Assembly: GCA_030430495.1 (NCBI GenBank)
Contig: JAUIKM010000025.1
Location: 1 to 64,000, forward strand
DNA length: 64,000 bases
Origin: a bacterium
Lineage (GTDB): Bacteria; Bacteroidota; Ignavibacteria; Kapaibacteriales; UBA7675
Direction: 5' to 3'
Shown: in pieces, positions 1-9,818 of the stretch
Position numbering within the stretch: the first letter of the stretch is position 1
Layout of the letters: each line of letters opens with the position of its first letter
Position numbers and translations under genes: made by a program
Notes under the pieces: generated by a model
What the model was told of the DNA's origin: nothing
Database searches by the model: none
What the model saw: the letters and a program-made list of their open reading frames with translations, nothing else

Positions 1-2
1 GT

Positions 3-254
3 TCGTTAGGCATTGCGCCCAATCCCTTCGGCGATAAAACAACAATCCGGGTCGAAGTTGATACGGCGCAGCACGTGCGTATCGAGATCGCCGACATGCA
101 GGGGCGCATTGTGGCAGTTGTCGCCGACCGGCGTTTTGAAGCGGGAACGTTTGAGCTGGAGTTTCGCAACGAAGCCTGTGCGCCGGGTGTTTATCTCTGC
201 CGCATGCAAAGCGCCAATGGCGAGAGCCAGACCGAACTGATGTTTATTGAGTAA
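3..254 (+). CDS. C-terminal end of a secreted protein with T9SS type A sorting domain (5' truncated by window edge)
   Basis: Frame 3 reads SLGIAPNPFGDKTTIRVEVDTAQHVRIEIADMQGRIVAVVADRRFEAGTFELEFRNEACAPGVYLCRMQSANGESQTELMFIE*, a typical Por secretion C-terminal domain (NPF, G.Y.. pattern). Confidence 0.85.
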   Translation, partial: SLGIAPNPFGDKTTIRVEVDTAQHVRIEIADMQGRIVAVVADRRFEAGTFELEFRNEACAPGVYLCRMQSANGESQTELMFIE

Positions 255-322
255 CAGTTTGTTGTACATTGGAGCAACCGGGGCACATGCCCCGGTTGTT
301 TTCTCACTGTGGAAACGTTGCC

Positions 323-1633
323 ATGAAGATGTTTGCCGCAATATTAGCCGCGAATTTCATCCTATCGTTTGGTACGCTGCATGCATTCGATGAAGATTTC
401 TGGATCAATACAACCGAGTCTGTGGAACGCGACCTGCGCTATGTCGCCAACATTGCAGCCAACGATGAAACACTGTTTGCCGCTACTGGGGCTGGGCTAT
501 GGCGCAGTAATAATTCCGGTGCTTCGTGGAAACATGTCCCGATTTCCGACTTCGGCATCATTGCCGGAGTGAATATTTTGGGCGATGGAGTAATCCTCGT
601 TGGAGGCCGTGATTCATTGCACTTTTCTACCGATAAGGGCGAAGACTGGACCACGATTTCACATCTGAGGCATGGTATACCACAGATTGATTACTATCGA
701 TTTGTTGAAAGACCTGACGGTACGTTGTTTGTTGCCATGCGAGACTGGTACTCCGGTCAGTTCGTAGCTGATGGAATCTGGCAGTCGACAGATCGAGGCA
801 ATTCATGGAGTCTGGTGTGCGACAACTTAATCAACGGTGCTAAAAGCACTTGCATAGCACTGCATCCCAACGGCGACGTATTCTGGGGTTCCTGGGATTG
901 GGAAGGACTCTTCGTTCTGCGCGCCGAAAGCGGTGAGTGCCACAATATCTACGCGCCAGGTGGGCTGGGGGAGTTTAACTGGGACCCACTTTCGATGGCA
1001 ATTAATTCCAGGGGAACAATATTGGTAGGAACCAATGAAACAGAAACTTCTGTATTTCGGTCTCGAGATGCCGGGAAAAACTGGGTGTTTTTTAATGGCT
1101 GGCCGGCGAACTATCCGCGCGGTAATATTCTGGCGATGATCGTCGACCGCTACGACAACTTCATCTGCTCGGCGGCCGGAACGATCTGGTACTCCAGCGA
1201 CGAAGGCGATTCGTGGACAAATCTTTACCCCAACAATCCCGCCTTCGGCTTTTACTCGCTGTGTGTCGACTCGCTGGGATACCTCTACGGCGGAACCAAC
1301 AAAGGCGACATATACCGCACCAAAGAATCGATCTACACCGCGACGGGACTTAACACTTCCGAACCGACCGACTCTGAGTTTAACTTCTCACTGTCTCCAA
1401 ACCCGACGACGGGAGACTTAACACTGGACTTCACACTTGAGACTCAGGGACTTGTGACTGCTGAACTGTTCGACATGCGCGGCGCGATGGTTAAACAAGT
1501 CTTCTCACGGCAGTACTCCGCCGGTTCTCACCGCACGACTAACAAGATGGATTTGGTTGTGGCGGGTGTGTATGTGCTGCGCTTAAGTGTGGGGGCAGAG
1601 GTGTTGAACAGATTGATTACAGTGGTCAGATAA
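323..1633 (+). CDS. Secreted BNR/sortilin-like beta-propeller protein with T9SS C-terminal sorting domain
   Basis: Repeated S.D.G..W motifs (RSNNSGASWK, STDKGEDWT, STDRGNSWS, SRDAGKNWV, SSDEGDSWT); C-term SLSPNPTTGDLTLDF...GVYVLRLSVG. Start at MKMFAAILAANFILSFGTLHA (signal peptide) preferred to the ORF start at 269. Confidence 0.85.
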   Translation: MKMFAAILAANFILSFGTLHAFDEDFWINTTESVERDLRYVANIAANDETLFAATGAGLWRSNNSGASWKHVPISDFGIIAGVNILGDGVILVGGRDSLHFSTDKGEDWTTISHLRHGIPQIDYYRFVERPDGTLFVAMRDWYSGQFVADGIWQSTDRGNSWSLVCDNLINGAKSTCIALHPNGDVFWGSWDWEGLFVLRAESGECHNIYAPGGLGEFNWDPLSMAINSRGTILVGTNETETSVFRSRDAGKNWVFFNGWPANYPRGNILAMIVDRYDNFICSAAGTIWYSSDEGDSWTNLYPNNPAFGFYSLCVDSLGYLYGGTNKGDIYRTKESIYTATGLNTSEPTDSEFNFSLSPNPTTGDLTLDFTLETQGLVTAELFDMRGAMVKQVFSRQYSAGSHRTTNKMDLVVAGVYVLRLSVGAEVLNRLITVVR

Positions 1634-1845
1634 CGACCTGAATTGTAACAATGTCATGACGTGATTTGAAGTGTGCGGACTGTTGTATGCTCAGACGAGT
1701 CACAGATTGATTCACTTGTCGCCCCGTCAACACAACTAGTCGTTTCTGTTCCGCTGACAAACATTAAGAAAAAGCAAGCCACACGCATGTGGGGCGAAGC
1801 GCTCTTGATCAGGTGCGGGCGCACAAGTGAAATTGTCACGCCGCC

Positions 1846-2745
1846 TTACCGGCCGACACTGCTGTCGGCGGCGGTTGTGTCGGGTTTGGGGGCACTCTGG
1901 GCGCGCAAATGACGCGGCGTAAACACACGTCCGTTCGACGCAAAAATGCCCTGGCGGTTGACGAGGACGTCGCGCATGACCTTGGAGCCGAGCGGGGGGA
2001 CGTGTTCGCCGAGAAAATAGAAGGAAACGGCGCCGGCATTGCCGAGAGTGAGTTTGAAGTTTTCTTTGGCTTTCCAGTTAATGGATTCGCCGGCCTGGAG
2101 AATGCCCTCCCAGCTCTTGCGACCGTCCATGACCATGCTGATCCAGATTTCCGCCGAGGCGTCGGCGCGCAAGGTAAGCGAATCGCCCAGCGCCGTGATC
2201 GGCTGCATGTCGTCGATTTCACCGCCGGTTGAACCGGCGGCCGCACTGCCGACGTCGATGGGCTCCACAGCCGGGGATACTTCCGCCAACGGCGAAATGT
2301 CTTCCTCGGGACTGTCCAGCAGAAAATAGATCGCGACGGAAAGTACCGCAACGATAATGCCCGCATAGACAATCTTGGTAAGGATGGAATTGGCCGGCGT
2401 TGAAAAGGCGGAGTCCAGATCATTGCCGCGGAAAGCGCCGCGCTCGTTGTCCGGCATTGACGGCTGCATGCGACTGCTTTGCATGGAGGCAAAGGTGGAA
2501 TCCATCAGGCTTTCGAGCTGTTCCGCCGGCAGGTCGAGGAAGGCGCCGTATTTGCGGACGAAGGAGCGCATGTATGGTTGGGGTAGTTGATCCCAGCGGC
2601 CTTCTTCTATTGATCGGATAACATTGGCGCGGATGTTGGTGGCCGCTTCCACCTCGCTGTAGGCCACGCCGCGTTTTTCGCGCCGTACACGCAACAGGTC
2701 GTGCAGGGTTTCCGTCGGCGAATTTTCTTGATCGTGCTGTGACAT
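1846..2745 (-). CDS. RodZ-like protein: N-terminal HTH, single TM helix, DUF4115-like C-terminal domain
   Basis: LHDLLRVRREKRGVAYSEVEAATNIRANVIRSIEEGRWDQLPQPYMRSFVRKYGAFLDL (HTH_25 pattern), TM ILTKIVYAGIIVAVLSVAIYFLL, C-term SLTLRADASAEIWISMVMDGRKSWEGILQAGESINWKA. Confidence 0.8.
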   Translation of the reverse strand: MSQHDQENSPTETLHDLLRVRREKRGVAYSEVEAATNIRANVIRSIEEGRWDQLPQPYMRSFVRKYGAFLDLPAEQLESLMDSTFASMQSSRMQPSMPDNERGAFRGNDLDSAFSTPANSILTKIVYAGIIVAVLSVAIYFLLDSPEEDISPLAEVSPAVEPIDVGSAAAGSTGGEIDDMQPITALGDSLTLRADASAEIWISMVMDGRKSWEGILQAGESINWKAKENFKLTLGNAGAVSFYFLGEHVPPLGSKVMRDVLVNRQGIFASNGRVFTPRHLRAQSAPKPDTTAADSSVGR

Positions 2746-3214
2746 ATCTGTGTGAAGTCCCCGTGCTGTCGGACGTCGCATGAGTGGAGGAGTCGTTGAT
2801 GCACCCCGCGGTCAGCGCCCGGCCTGCCGCCGCCGCAGTCGATTACGGCCAATGGAACGATCGCGTACCGGTGAACAGATGGGGCGTACGCACGGTACTT
2901 TTCGATCAGGCGACAAATTATTGATCAATCAAGGCAAAATCAAGCGGAAAGTCCAACTATTTCATTATAAACCAAAAACTTAGACGACTTTCTTCAGGCA
3001 GTTTGCGCGTTCCCGTAATCGCTATTCGGCCTAACTTGTTGCCAAACAGGCAATTGCGGATTTGCCGCGCCGCGCGGGGCCGCGTGTAAATTCTTGCACG
3101 ACTACGGCCGCCAATCGTATTTTGCTCCCGGTGCGCCACGCACCGGCCCGGCAGTCCACAAAACAGGACTTTTTGCGGCCTCACTTCGCGCGGTAAGCCA
3201 GGAACAGCAAGTCT

Positions 3215-4492
3215 ATGAGCAAGTCCGGTCCAGGCAATATCGGCGGTCAGTCGCCGCCGCAGACACCCGAAAACCAGCCGACGGCGCGGCCGCGCCCGGC
3301 TGAGGCTTCCGGCGTCAGAGCGACGCGCCTGCAGAGCGGCGCTCTCGTGCGCGGGACGCTGCTGCAGTCGCCCGTGCGCGGCCGCGCGTCGATCATGCTG
3401 CCGAACGGCGCCGTCGAGGCTGCGGTTCAGACCGACAGTCTGCGGCGCGGCGACACGGTTCTGTTCCGCGTCGAGTCGGCCGGCGAGCGCCTGCTGCTGC
3501 GCGTGGAAGGCGTTCCGGGCGCGAGCATCGGCGCATCGATAGACAATGCGGAGATTCTGCGCATCCTGGGCCGCCCGGTCAATCGCCTGGACCTCTCCAT
3601 CGTGGAATTTCTGCGCGGCCGCGAGGGCGGCACGGTGCACGCCGAAACACTGCGCGAACTGCACGCGGCCGTGCGCAGACTGGCGGACAAAGTTGATCTG
3701 CGCAATCTTGAGCCCGCGCTGCGCACGCTGCTCAAGCTGATGCATCTGGACCTGCCGCGCGACGAAGTCTGGTTCACGCGTTTGCTGCCGCTGTTCAGCG
3801 CAACAACTTCCTATGCCGCCGACCTGGCGGAGCTGCGCGGTCTGGCGGCGCGCGGCGACTCGGTTCTGACTTCTCTGACCGCCGAGATCGACCAAGCGCT
3901 TGAGCGCTCGCGTGCTTCGATCTCAGATCTGATGCGTTTTTTTGCGATGGGTGCGCCCGATTCCGGGCGCGACAACCTCTACAACATTTTGCGCGCCTTT
4001 GTACGCGGCGGCGGCGACGCAGCGGAAACGAAGGCGGGCGCGTCGGCGCGGCGACTGGCCGAGGGCATGCTGGACGGCATGGAGGCGCAGCGCCTGCACA
4101 ACTGGCGCGCTGCCGAACGCGGCGCGCCGCTGCTTTTTGCGCTGGCGGCGCCGCTGGGCGAAGAATTTGTGCCGGCGCGCATCGAAGTTGAGACGCGTCG
4201 CGGCGGCCGCGGCGGGAAGGATGCACCGTCGCGCTTTCGCGTCAGCTCGGAGCTGAGCGCCCTGGGGCGCATCGTCGCGGGCGGCTCGCTGCACCGTCGC
4301 ATGCTCTCGCTCACGCTGGACGCGGCCGACGCCGAAGACGCCGCCCGGCTGGAAGAACAGAGCCCCGCATTGCTGGAGCGCCTGCGCGCGGCACAGTTTA
4401 CGGTGCGCGAATTCAAGGTGCGCGTCGCCGGCGGCGGCGACAGTCTGGACGCCTCCCCGGCCGCGGCGCGCAGCATCGATATCGTCGTGTGA
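3215..4492 (+). CDS. Hypothetical protein; C-terminus weakly resembles the FliK/flagellar hook-length control C-terminal domain
   Basis: Long ORF with high-GC3 coding pattern; C-term LGRIVAGGSLHRRMLSLTLDAADAEDAARLEEQSPALLERLRAAQFTVREFKVRV resembles the Flg_hook pattern. Confidence 0.55.
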   Translation: MSKSGPGNIGGQSPPQTPENQPTARPRPAEASGVRATRLQSGALVRGTLLQSPVRGRASIMLPNGAVEAAVQTDSLRRGDTVLFRVESAGERLLLRVEGVPGASIGASIDNAEILRILGRPVNRLDLSIVEFLRGREGGTVHAETLRELHAAVRRLADKVDLRNLEPALRTLLKLMHLDLPRDEVWFTRLLPLFSATTSYAADLAELRGLAARGDSVLTSLTAEIDQALERSRASISDLMRFFAMGAPDSGRDNLYNILRAFVRGGGDAAETKAGASARRLAEGMLDGMEAQRLHNWRAAERGAPLLFALAAPLGEEFVPARIEVETRRGGRGGKDAPSRFRVSSELSALGRIVAGGSLHRRMLSLTLDAADAEDAARLEEQSPALLERLRAAQFTVREFKVRVAGGGDSLDASPAAARSIDIVV

Positions 4493-4626
4493 CAGTTGCG
4501 CGGCAGGCGGGACATTAAGCCGAAATTCAATTATATTTGCGCGTTGCCGGTCCGGCGGCCTTTCTCCGGCCGTTTGGTCCGGGCTTCCGACGAGCAATCT
4601 GTCCGACACAAAACACCGCATTCACG

Positions 4627-5481
4627 ATGAACCCTTTCCTTCGATTTGCAACTCTGACCGCCGGAATTCTTTCGCTGATCCTGTTCACGCCCGCCTGCGA
4701 TGAAAGCGCGGCCGACAGCGGCCTGCCGCAACCGCCGCTGAGCGACGCCATCAGTGCGGAGCGCGTCCAGGGCGGCGGCCTCGTGATCAGCTGCGAAGTG
4801 TTCGGTGCGGCCGGCTCGGACAAAAACTCGCTGGAGTTTGCGCGCAACATCAAACTCATGCGCCTGCTGCTGCGCGGCGACGAACGGGCCGTGCTGGACA
4901 CCCTGGCGATTAACCCGATCGCCGATGCCGGCGTCTGGAGCAAGGGCAAGACGCCCGACACTCTGCGCCTGCACGACGAGATTCACTGGTCGAACCCGCG
5001 CAACGTGCCTTTCAGCACGCTTGTTGCCGAATTGCAGGTGCAGCACGTCGATGGTCAGTGGTACGCCATCTCACGTGCGCTGGACCTGCCGCCGGCCAAA
5101 AGCGACGATTTCTACGCCGGGCTGGATCTGCGCCCGATGATTGAATCGCAGACCGACAGCTCGGCGACATTTACGCTGCTGACGCAGCGCCGGCGCAAGA
5201 TCAACAACGAACACTTTCCGACGGCGGAGACTCTGCGGGTGGAAATTCTCGACGGCGACGAGGTCGTCTGGAGCAGCAACTACGGGCAGCACTACGATCC
5301 GATTTATTCAGTCGTCGAGCCGATTCAGATGAGCGGTTTTCATCGTTATGCTCTGGACTGGGACGGCACGACCAACGACGGTGCGCCGCTCGCGGCGGGC
5401 GAATATAGCGTGCGCATGACCTTGCCGGTGGAGCCCGTGGCCTACGTCGGCACCGCATCACTCAACTGGAAAAACAAATGA
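4627..5481 (+). CDS. Putative lipoprotein of unknown function
   Basis: MNPFLRFATLTAGILSLILFTPAC lipobox-like signal peptide; C-term DWDGTTNDGAPLAAGEYSVRMTL resembles FlgD-Ig/extracellular modules. Confidence 0.65.
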   Translation: MNPFLRFATLTAGILSLILFTPACDESAADSGLPQPPLSDAISAERVQGGGLVISCEVFGAAGSDKNSLEFARNIKLMRLLLRGDERAVLDTLAINPIADAGVWSKGKTPDTLRLHDEIHWSNPRNVPFSTLVAELQVQHVDGQWYAISRALDLPPAKSDDFYAGLDLRPMIESQTDSSATFTLLTQRRRKINNEHFPTAETLRVEILDGDEVVWSSNYGQHYDPIYSVVEPIQMSGFHRYALDWDGTTNDGAPLAAGEYSVRMTLPVEPVAYVGTASLNWKNK

Positions 5482-6605
5482 ACGACCGCGAAGCAATGCA
5501 GCGCGCGTTGGAACTGGCGCTGCGCGGCACGGGCCACGTCAGCCCCAATCCGCGCGTTGGCTGTGTTATTACGCGCGACGGACAACTGATAGCCGAGGGA
5601 TGGCACGCCCGCTACGGCGGACCGCATGCCGAGGCGGCGGCGCTGGCGGCCGCTGCGCAAGCGGGGGAGCCGGTGGCGGGAGCGACGCTCTACAGCACGC
5701 TGGAGCCCTGCAACCATCAGGGCAAACGCGGGCCATGCACGCAGGCCATTATCGCGGCCGGGATTGGACGCGTCGTCGTCGGCGCTATCGACAAAAACCC
5801 GATCGTCGACGGCGTGGGTGTGCAGGTGCTGCGGGACGCGGGAATCGAAGTCGAAACCGGCGTCCTGCGCGCGGAGTGCGAGTGGCAGCTGCGCGCCTAT
5901 CAGCACTTTGCCGCCACGGGGCGCCCCTACATTATCGCCAAGGCGGCGCAGTCGCTGGACGGATCGATTGCGGCGGCCAACGGCCAGTCCAAGTGGATCA
6001 GCGGGGAGGAGAGCCGCACGCGCGCGCATCGTTTGCGGCGCGAGGTCGACGCGGTGCTGGTCGGCGCGACAACGGTGAAAAAGGACGACCCGGAACTGAC
6101 GGTGCGCATGGTTGAGGGGCCGTCTCCGCGGCGCGTTGTGCTCGACACGAACATGGATTCTTCGCTGCGCGCCAAACTTTTTGTGGGCCCGGACCGCTTT
6201 AAAACCTTCTTGTTTACCTCCGAGTCGCAGGCAAGCGGGGTGAAAGCCAACGCGCTTTCAGTAAGCGGTATCAAGATAAAAAGCGCGCCGGCGACGTCCG
6301 GCGACCGCCTGGACCTGGAGAATGTGCTCGAACAGCTGGCCGCCGAGGGCATCGCCTCGATTCTGGTGGAGGGCGGCGCGCAGGTACTGTCCAGCTTCCT
6401 GGCGCAGGACCTGGTGGACGAGCTGCACCTGTTTGTTGCGCCGATGGCGCTGGGAGAAGGCAAGGGGACTTTCGCCGGACTGGGCGCGCCGCGCATGGAA
6501 AATGCGCCGCGCATGCATTTTCATTCCGTCGGGCGCAGCGGCGAGGACCTCCACATTATTGCGCTGCGCGGTCCGCGCCGGGCAGCGACAGAATTGAATT
6601 CCTGA
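5478..6605 (+). CDS. ribD: Bifunctional diaminohydroxyphosphoribosylaminopyrimidine deaminase / 5-amino-6-(5-phosphoribosylamino)uracil reductase
   Basis: MQRALELALRGTGHVSPNPRVGCVI, HAEAAAL, STLEPCNHQGKRGPCTQAII (deaminase zinc motif); reductase IAKAAQSLDGSIAAANGQSKWISGEESR. ATGA overlap with the upstream CDS. Confidence 0.97.
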   Translation: MNDREAMQRALELALRGTGHVSPNPRVGCVITRDGQLIAEGWHARYGGPHAEAAALAAAAQAGEPVAGATLYSTLEPCNHQGKRGPCTQAIIAAGIGRVVVGAIDKNPIVDGVGVQVLRDAGIEVETGVLRAECEWQLRAYQHFAATGRPYIIAKAAQSLDGSIAAANGQSKWISGEESRTRAHRLRREVDAVLVGATTVKKDDPELTVRMVEGPSPRRVVLDTNMDSSLRAKLFVGPDRFKTFLFTSESQASGVKANALSVSGIKIKSAPATSGDRLDLENVLEQLAAEGIASILVEGGAQVLSSFLAQDLVDELHLFVAPMALGEGKGTFAGLGAPRMENAPRMHFHSVGRSGEDLHIIALRGPRRAATELNS

Positions 6606-6795
6606 CGGCGCTGCACGCGGTGCGGGCTGCCCCGCGCCAACAAAACGGTTGGCTAAACGCCGCGCGATTCGTATTTTCGGGTTTGTTTTGATCGGGCTGA
6701 GCTACCTGCAGCTCTCCGGGCGGCTCCCAATGTGCAACCCGCCGACAAACAAAAGAAGGCTGTTGAAGAAAAACGGCGGCGGACGGGTAAACAAT

Positions 6796-7722
6796 ATGTG
6801 TAGATTCCTCGCCTATATCGGACCTCCCGTACGAGCGGAAGATTTGCTCTACAAGCCGAAGTACTCGCTTGTAGTGGCGCAGAGCATGCACGCCGCGGAA
6901 ATGTCCGTCACGGTCAACGGCGATGGATTCGGTCTGGGCTGGTACCAGCCGGAGATCGACAACGAACCATGTGTGTTCCGCAGCGTCAAACCGTCCTGGA
7001 GCGACGCCAACCTGCGCAGCCTCTCGCGCAAAGTGTACTCACCGCTGATTTTTGCGCACATTCGCGCCGCATCGCCCGGATCGCTGGTTGAAGAAGTCAA
7101 TTCACATCCCTTCTGGTGCGGTAACCTGATGTTCATGCACAACGGCCTCGTCGGCGAATTCGGCAAAATCCGCCGTTCGCTGCTGCGCCGTCTGAACGAC
7201 ACGGCCTACGACGCCATCCTCGGCTCCACCGACTCCGAGCATCTTTTCGGCCTGTTCCTGAACCACATCGAAAATCCGCATGGCAACGTCACCTGCGACG
7301 AAATGCGCTATGCGATGAGCAAGATGCTCGAAGATTTCAGTGCGCTGTTGATCGAAAACGGCGTCAAAAGTCATGCCTATCTCAATCTCTGCGTGACCAA
7401 CGGCAACAGTATCGTCTCCGTGCGATACACGACCAATCCGAGCGTGCAGCCGTCGACCCTCTACTACATGTATGGTCGCGAATACCACTGCCGCGAGGAC
7501 TACTGTAAAATGGAGCCGAGCGACACGCAGCCGACATGCATTGTTCTTGCATCCGAGCCATTTACCCTGCGCCGCTCCGACTGGTTCAAGGTAGGCCGCA
7601 ATTCGATGATGGTCATCGACGAGACGATGCGCATTCATTTTTCCGATGTCCGCCTGGAGGCCGAAAGCGCGATGTTCGACGAGAACGTCGCCGCCGTCAA
7701 GCCGCAGGTCAAAGCCGGGTAA
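6796..7722 (+). CDS. Class II glutamine amidotransferase (EgtC/YafJ-like)
   Basis: MCRFLAYIGPP with Cys2 nucleophile, FAHIRAASPG, SHPFWCGNLMFMHNG, GSTDSEHLFGLFL. Confidence 0.93.
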   Translation: MCRFLAYIGPPVRAEDLLYKPKYSLVVAQSMHAAEMSVTVNGDGFGLGWYQPEIDNEPCVFRSVKPSWSDANLRSLSRKVYSPLIFAHIRAASPGSLVEEVNSHPFWCGNLMFMHNGLVGEFGKIRRSLLRRLNDTAYDAILGSTDSEHLFGLFLNHIENPHGNVTCDEMRYAMSKMLEDFSALLIENGVKSHAYLNLCVTNGNSIVSVRYTTNPSVQPSTLYYMYGREYHCREDYCKMEPSDTQPTCIVLASEPFTLRRSDWFKVGRNSMMVIDETMRIHFSDVRLEAESAMFDENVAAVKPQVKAG

Positions 7723-7776
7723 CACCCGGTCGGGTCGCTTCCCCACAAACAGATTCATTTACAATCGAACGGCAGT

Positions 7777-9756
7777 ATGCTTACTCTGATTCCGGTTGTC
7801 ATCCTCTTGCCGCTTGTCGGCTTTGTCATTTTGGGCCTCTTCGGCTCGCGTATCAAAAATGAAAAAGTCGTCGGCTGGTTCGGCAGCGGCATGGTGGGGA
7901 TTGCATTCCTCATAGCCCTGGGCATCTTTTTTGAGCTTATGGGCATGGCGCCCGAGGCGCGCGCCGGCGAGGCGAACATCGTGCAGGTCTACTCCTGGCT
8001 GACCGTCGGCGATTTCAGCGTCGACATCGCCTACCTGGTCGATCCGCTCTCGATCCTCTTCACGCTGATTATCACCGGCGTCGGATTCCTGATCCACGTC
8101 TATTCGATCGGCTACATGCACGGGGACGAGAGTTTTCCGCGCTTTTTTGCTTACCTGAACCTCTTCATCTTCATGATGTTGAACCTGGTTCTGGCGAGCA
8201 ACTTCCTGCTGACATTCCTCGGCTGGGAAGGCGTGGGGCTGGCGTCCTACCTGCTGATCGGCTTCTGGTACAAACGCAAATTTCCGGGCGTGGGACTTGT
8301 CTGGACGGGCGACGCGGCGCGCAAGGCCTTTGTGGCCAACCGCGTCGGCGACTTCGGCATGCTGATCGCCATGTTCATTCTCTTCACGCTCTACGGCTCG
8401 CTGGACTACCTGGACATAGCCATGAAGGCGGAGGCCAGCACGGCGCTGACGGCGGCGACGCTGCTGCTCTTCCTGGGCTGCACCGGTAAATCCGCGCAGA
8501 TTCCGCTCTTTGTCTGGCTGCCGGACGCCATGGCCGGCCCGACGTCTGTCTCGGCGCTGATTCACGCGGCAACGATGGTCACCTCCGGCATTTTCCTCGT
8601 GGCGCGCAACGCAACGCTGTTTGCGCTGACGCCGGCGACGATGGAAGTGATCGCGATTATCGGCGTGCTGACGGCGCTGTTCGCGGCGACGATGGGCATT
8701 TTCCAGAACGACATCAAAAAAGTACTCGCATATTCCACGGTCAGCCAGCTCGGTTTTATGTTTGCCGCGCTGGGCGTGGGCGCATTCGGCGTGGCGGTCT
8801 TCCACGTGATGACACACGCCTTCTTCAAGGCCTGTCTCTTCCTCGGTTCCGGCTCGGTGATTCACTCGATGCACGAGGAGCAGAACATCCAGAAAATGGG
8901 CGGTCTGAAAAAACACATGCCGTCCACGTATTGGACCTTTTTACTGTCGTCACTGGCGATCTCGGGGATTCCCTTCTTCAGCGGCTTTTTCTCCAAGGAT
9001 GAAATCCTGTGGAAAGCCTTCTCACAGGGCGGCGTATTCCTGGGCGGCATGGGCGGATATCTGATCTGGGGTCTGGCGGCGCTGGCGGCTTTCTGCACGG
9101 CCTTCTACATGTTCCGCCTGGTCTACCTGACCTTCCACGGCAAGGAGCGCTTCGACGTGGCAAAAGTGCATCCGCACGAGTCTCCCGCGACGATGACTTT
9201 TCCGCTGTGGGTATTAGCCGGATTGGCCACCGTAGGCGGTTTCATTGGCGTGCCGCACGTATTCCATTTTATGCCGAACTATCTGGAAGGCTGGCTGGAT
9301 CCTGTTGTCGGAACTGCCACGGCCGGCTGGATTGCATTTGTGGAGTCCACAGGCGTCCATATTGTTCACAGCGAAGCGCTTGAATGGGCCTTGATGGGTG
9401 CATCTGTTGCGATTGCCGTCATTGCCATCATGATTGCCCGCAAACTCTACAATCGCGAGATGCCGACCCTGGTTTCCAGCGAGACCGGCTGGGCGGGCTA
9501 CAAGCTGCTGTTCAACAAATATTACGTCGACGAAATGTATCAGAACCTGATTCTGACCCCGATCGGTAAACTCTCCAATTCCTTCCTCTTTCGCCTCGTG
9601 GACGTTCAGGTCGTTGACGGCCTGGTCAACGGCACGGCGACGCTGGTTGGGCGTTCGGCGGACATCCTGCGCCGTCTGCAAACGGGAATTGTGCAAAACT
9701 ACGCGATGCTGATGCTTCTCGGCATCGTCGTCGTCATTGTCTGGATGGCGGTCTGA
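7777..9756 (+). CDS. nuoL: NADH-quinone oxidoreductase subunit L
   Basis: GWEGVGLASYLLIGFWY, KSAQIPLFVWLPDAMAGPTSVSALIHAATMVTSGIFLVARN, KKVLAYSTVSQLGFMF. Confidence 0.98.
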   Translation: MLTLIPVVILLPLVGFVILGLFGSRIKNEKVVGWFGSGMVGIAFLIALGIFFELMGMAPEARAGEANIVQVYSWLTVGDFSVDIAYLVDPLSILFTLIITGVGFLIHVYSIGYMHGDESFPRFFAYLNLFIFMMLNLVLASNFLLTFLGWEGVGLASYLLIGFWYKRKFPGVGLVWTGDAARKAFVANRVGDFGMLIAMFILFTLYGSLDYLDIAMKAEASTALTAATLLLFLGCTGKSAQIPLFVWLPDAMAGPTSVSALIHAATMVTSGIFLVARNATLFALTPATMEVIAIIGVLTALFAATMGIFQNDIKKVLAYSTVSQLGFMFAALGVGAFGVAVFHVMTHAFFKACLFLGSGSVIHSMHEEQNIQKMGGLKKHMPSTYWTFLLSSLAISGIPFFSGFFSKDEILWKAFSQGGVFLGGMGGYLIWGLAALAAFCTAFYMFRLVYLTFHGKERFDVAKVHPHESPATMTFPLWVLAGLATVGGFIGVPHVFHFMPNYLEGWLDPVVGTATAGWIAFVESTGVHIVHSEALEWALMGASVAIAVIAIMIARKLYNREMPTLVSSETGWAGYKLLFNKYYVDEMYQNLILTPIGKLSNSFLFRLVDVQVVDGLVNGTATLVGRSADILRRLQTGIVQNYAMLMLLGIVVVIVWMAV

Positions 9757-9818
9757 GCGCCGTTTTCCGCTCGTCTTGATCTGACAACGCATGTTTCATT
9801 CAGGTAATCCGAATACCT

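Noticed and set aside
7759-8916. 385-aa minus-strand ORF, and similarly 9699-10892
   Set aside because: Shadow ORFs antisense to nuoL and nuoM; charged His/Arg/Gln composition with no family signature.
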